A stretch of DNA of 64,000 bases from Myripristis murdjan (taxonomy: Eukaryota > Chordata > Actinopteri > Holocentriformes > Holocentridae): contig NC_043996.1 in assembly GCF_902150065.1 (NCBI RefSeq), forward strand, positions 16,464,985 to 16,528,984. Reading direction: 5' to 3'. Each line of letters starts with the position of its first letter. Within the stretch, counting starts at the first letter, position 1. Below, piece by piece: positions 61,106 to 64,000 of the stretch. A program made the translations under genes and the position numbers. A model generated the notes under the pieces. It was given only the letters and a program-made list of their open reading frames with translations. It ran no database searches and was not told the origin of the DNA.

Positions 61106-64000
61106 CTATCTCCTGTAGCGGTATCTCTTGAAGTGGAACCACAGCTGGAAGATCCCGTTGGCGAACTGGCATCGGAAGCCGTGGCGGTGAGAATATTCCC
61201 ACTCCCGGTTTACAATCTTGAAGGCGATGTCCTCGTACGGAGGACCCGCGTGGAACCTCAGAATCCCAAAGTCCTTGTTGTCGGGACTGGGCTCCAGGAA
61301 GTACTGCGGGGTGGAGCGCTTGTTGATCAGGTCCGGGTAGAAGATGTTGAACTTGTAGCCCTGGACGATCTTGGGTGGAGGGTTGTCAAAGTCATAATGC
61401 GTCTGGTTGTACTTGTTCCACTCGAAGCCCGTGTGGACCCTGTTGAAGAAGCGGGGCTTCCTGGGCCGGTATTTGTCGGCCCACAGGTACATCTTGCCAG
61501 TAATGGGGAGCTCCACACTGAACTGGGCCTCGTCGTTGCCCATGCCCTCTTTGGCGCGGCGCACAAAGGCGTCCTCTGCGCTCTCATTGGCATCACCTGA
61601 CAACAAACAATTTAATTTGTCAAGGTCAATTTTACTTAAAGCCCCCTCATTTTTTTCACACCTGCTGAGCTTATTTTTGAGTCGCTTTTCACCCTTACAA
61701 CAGGCAATTTTATTGAATTGTGAAGTAATACATTTGCATTGCTTACTGGCAAAAATACTAAATTTGTACGACTAAGACTGGTTGTAACTTCTAACTTTAT
61801 TTGACATTAGCTTTTTCCTCTAACTTCTGGCTGCATGGTGTCAGCATTTTCTGCTGCATACTCTGCTGTTTAATGATTAAAAATCATTAAACAAATCAAA
61901 ATCATTAAAAATTAACGATTAAAAAAATTTCCTTCTACACTGTTGAAACATTTATTGTCTGGGCTGATACCAATAAATGTATTTAGACGTAAAAAAAAAC
62001 ATACCATGCCAACTCATTGGATGGTACCTAAAAACAAGGCAGGGCACCCTGAAATTTGGTAATCAAATTGTTGCAACAACAATACGCAGAGAGGCTCCAT
62101 AGTTTACACTTGAAAAATAAATGTGCTATGTAATCTGCACCATCTGCACAACTGTGACATGCTACTCTGCAAAGTCATGTTATACAAAATATTGTAGACG
62201 ATGGTCTACTGGACAGTATTTAATGAGAACACTGTTTTTGAATTATCTCATGATTATAATGTACTATATACAGTCCTTTTTGTACCCACACATGCACTGA
62301 TATTGATATACATGTGATGAGCTTATATCAGCTGATAATACTGAATAACATATTAGTCAGACTTTACAAGAAACAAATGCATGGTCATACACTCCTACAC
62401 ATTACTTAGAAAGCCAAAGGGGAACAGTATTGTAATCATGCATGAATACTGATGAGGCAGGGTGACATACAAACGACAGCACAGGAATATTTTCAAGGGC
62501 ATTTGTGTGTGTGTGTGTGTGTGTGTGTGGTCTCATACCGGTGACCTGCAGCTGTCTGCGAGCCTGCTGCAGCCTGTGTGTGTCCTCCTCAGGAGTGATG
62601 GTGTGGGTGTCCAGCGGCAGCTCGGAGGGCAGCAGCAGCGTGGGACTGTAGCGGCCCGAGTCATACTCCGCCTGGCTCTGCTGGATCAGATCCTCCTCCG
62701 TCAGCACCGCCTCCACCACGTCACTCTTGTCCTCCTCGTCCTTCTCACCCTCTTTTTCTCCTTCGCCCTCATCTTGCCCTGCCTCCCCTGTTGTAGATCC
62801 AGCTGGACTCGCCTCCTTATCCCGTTCTCCTTCTGCTTCTTTGTCCTCATTGGTTGTGGGGGAGGAAGAGGATGGGCCCGGTGCTTCAGTATCAGCTTCT
62901 CCCTCTTCCTCTGCTGCTGCTATGGTCGTGCTGCAAAAATCATGTGTTAGCATTTTGTCATGGAGAATAGTGTTTTATAATACACACACTGAAGAGAAAC
63001 GTAAACATGAAAGATAGCAGGAGCTGGAAGTTGATTTCAAGCCACTATCAACTGCAAATACACCACAGACTGAAAGCCACCAGGTCCCCATGTTTCACAT
63101 TGAGGATGTTGAGAGGCTCCTGCGTGTGCTGCAAGGAAACTTACTCGGCTTCCTCATCCTCCGGCTCCTCTTTGATGATGGGGAACAGAGGTTCACTTTC
63201 CACTCCTTGTTCCTGTTTCAGCTTGAACAGCTTCTGTCGCAGCACGTCCTGATGTCTCTCTCTCAGCCTAAGACACACAAAGATAATGTGACTGCATATA
63301 CAATTTTCAGTCTTTCAATGACACTTATAATTCCCTGTGTGTTTTGTCTTATGTTGATTATATTTGGGTGGCCTGTCCACATAAATAGAAGGAAAGCAGT
63401 CACCGGTGCAAGCCTGATTCTTAACAAAGGTGATACTAAATGAGATATCAAAAATGCAACCAAAATATAGCTCAATTAGATGGAAACATGCATGGTGAGG
63501 GTTCCCACATGCGTACCTGGCTCTTGCCATATAGACCCTGACTTGCTGCAGCAGGCTCTCCCAGTAGCCAATATCAAGATTGGATCCTCCCGCCCGGATC
63601 TTTGTCTCGATGTTCTGGTGCAGCGCCTGCAGCTGGCTGTACGTCTTTCCTTTGAACACCATCTGGACGTCAGTGCTCACAGACGTGTTGATGCCCTCAC
63701 GACGGTCACCTGAGGGTGAAATGATGAGATGCATAAAAACAGAGTAAAGTGATAAGCGAAGAGGTCTAACACAACCTCCTGCTGCACTTAAGGTTCACTT
63801 TAACAACAAAGCAGGTAGGACGGGTAGGATGAGTCAGATTAGTACAGATACAGATGTAACTACACAATGGGAGACAAAGACAATCAGAATAAGTATGCTG
63901 ATATAACACATGAGAAAATGATGTTTCTGGGTACCTGGTCCTTTGCCTGAGGCCTCTAGCTTTCTGAGTTTACTGATCTCATCCTCGGTGATGGTGGTCA
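61106..64000 (-). CDS. cactin: Cactin, spliceosome-associated protein (3' part, last 420 residues)
   Basis: Minus-strand exons, in coding order: 63935-64000 (runs off the window), 63517-63709, 63145-63267, 62539-62930, 61106-61596. Joined, they give 421 codons including the stop and stay in frame. Human CACTIN is about 758 aa, so a little over half is here. The first part has GKTYSQLQALHQNIETKIR, YWESLLQQVRVYMARARLRERHQ and VESEPLFPIIKEEPE. A Glu/Asp-rich linker follows (exon 62539-62930), then EEDLIQQSQAEYDSGRYSP. The C-terminal cactin domain is near-identical to human (WADKYRPRKPRFFNRVHTGFEWNKYNQTHY to WLFHFKRYRYRR-type end). Cactin acts in pre-mRNA splicing in the nucleus and also touches NF-kB/Toll signalling in flies and mammals. 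Confidence 0.96.
62500..62529. repeat. (GT)n microsatellite
   Basis: About 30 bases of GT in a cactin intron, ten bases beyond the splice donor of the acidic-linker exon. Confidence 0.93.

Noticed and set aside
61064-61600. 178-aa plus-strand ORF opposite cactin
   Set aside because: It is antisense to the highly conserved cactin C-terminal exon.

Overview
The window is vertebrate genomic DNA, most likely from a spiny-rayed (percomorph) teleost. Genes are split into small exons with GT-AG introns. CA/GT microsatellites are frequent, and short non-autonomous DNA transposons lie between exons. One first intron carries the GCTAACGTTAGC-type motif cluster common in teleosts. The proteins match vertebrate families. 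No operon, CRISPR array, rRNA, tRNA or provirus was recognised.

Layout: (1) 1-2100 resembles the 3' UTR of a plus-strand gene whose coding part lies outside the window. (2) 3038-3946, minus: an intronless GPR35-like G-protein coupled receptor. (3) 4.1-15.9 kb: a gene-poor interval with microsatellites, one hAT MITE with an exact 8-bp target duplication, and possible regulatory blocks. (4) 16494-28430, plus: a complete ten-exon ROR (NR1F) nuclear receptor of 505 aa, with a second candidate promoter in intron 1. (5) 31670-39854, plus: sh3gl1 (endophilin-A2), nine exons, 368 aa. (6) 43142-47908, plus: stap2 (PH-SH2 adaptor), eleven exons, 364 aa. (7) 52199-59875, plus: a class-4 semaphorin of 778 aa, fourteen coding exons, with a non-coding leader exon. 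(8) 61106-64000, minus and running off the window: the 3' half of cactin. Every joined CDS was checked by summing exon lengths and phases; each closes in frame on a stop codon.

Human 19p13.3 carries SH3GL1, STAP2 and CACTIN, so this block corresponds to that region. As far as I recall, mammals have no ROR and no class-4 semaphorin there; RORA/B/C and SEMA4B/D/A sit on the paralogous regions 15q, 9q and 1q. The most interesting reading is that the ROR and the semaphorin are the fourth (19p-type) ohnologues, kept in fish and lost in mammals. This is inference and needs a tree and synteny search.

Other observations: three copies of a 12-base RORE-type motif flank the ror promoter, with another perfect RORE in intron 4. 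Both ror and the semaphorin have upstream ORFs. The receptor has HRC in place of DRY. STAP2 lacks the STAT3-binding YxxQ motif. One sh3gl1 exon follows a UG-repeat acceptor with almost no pyrimidine tract.
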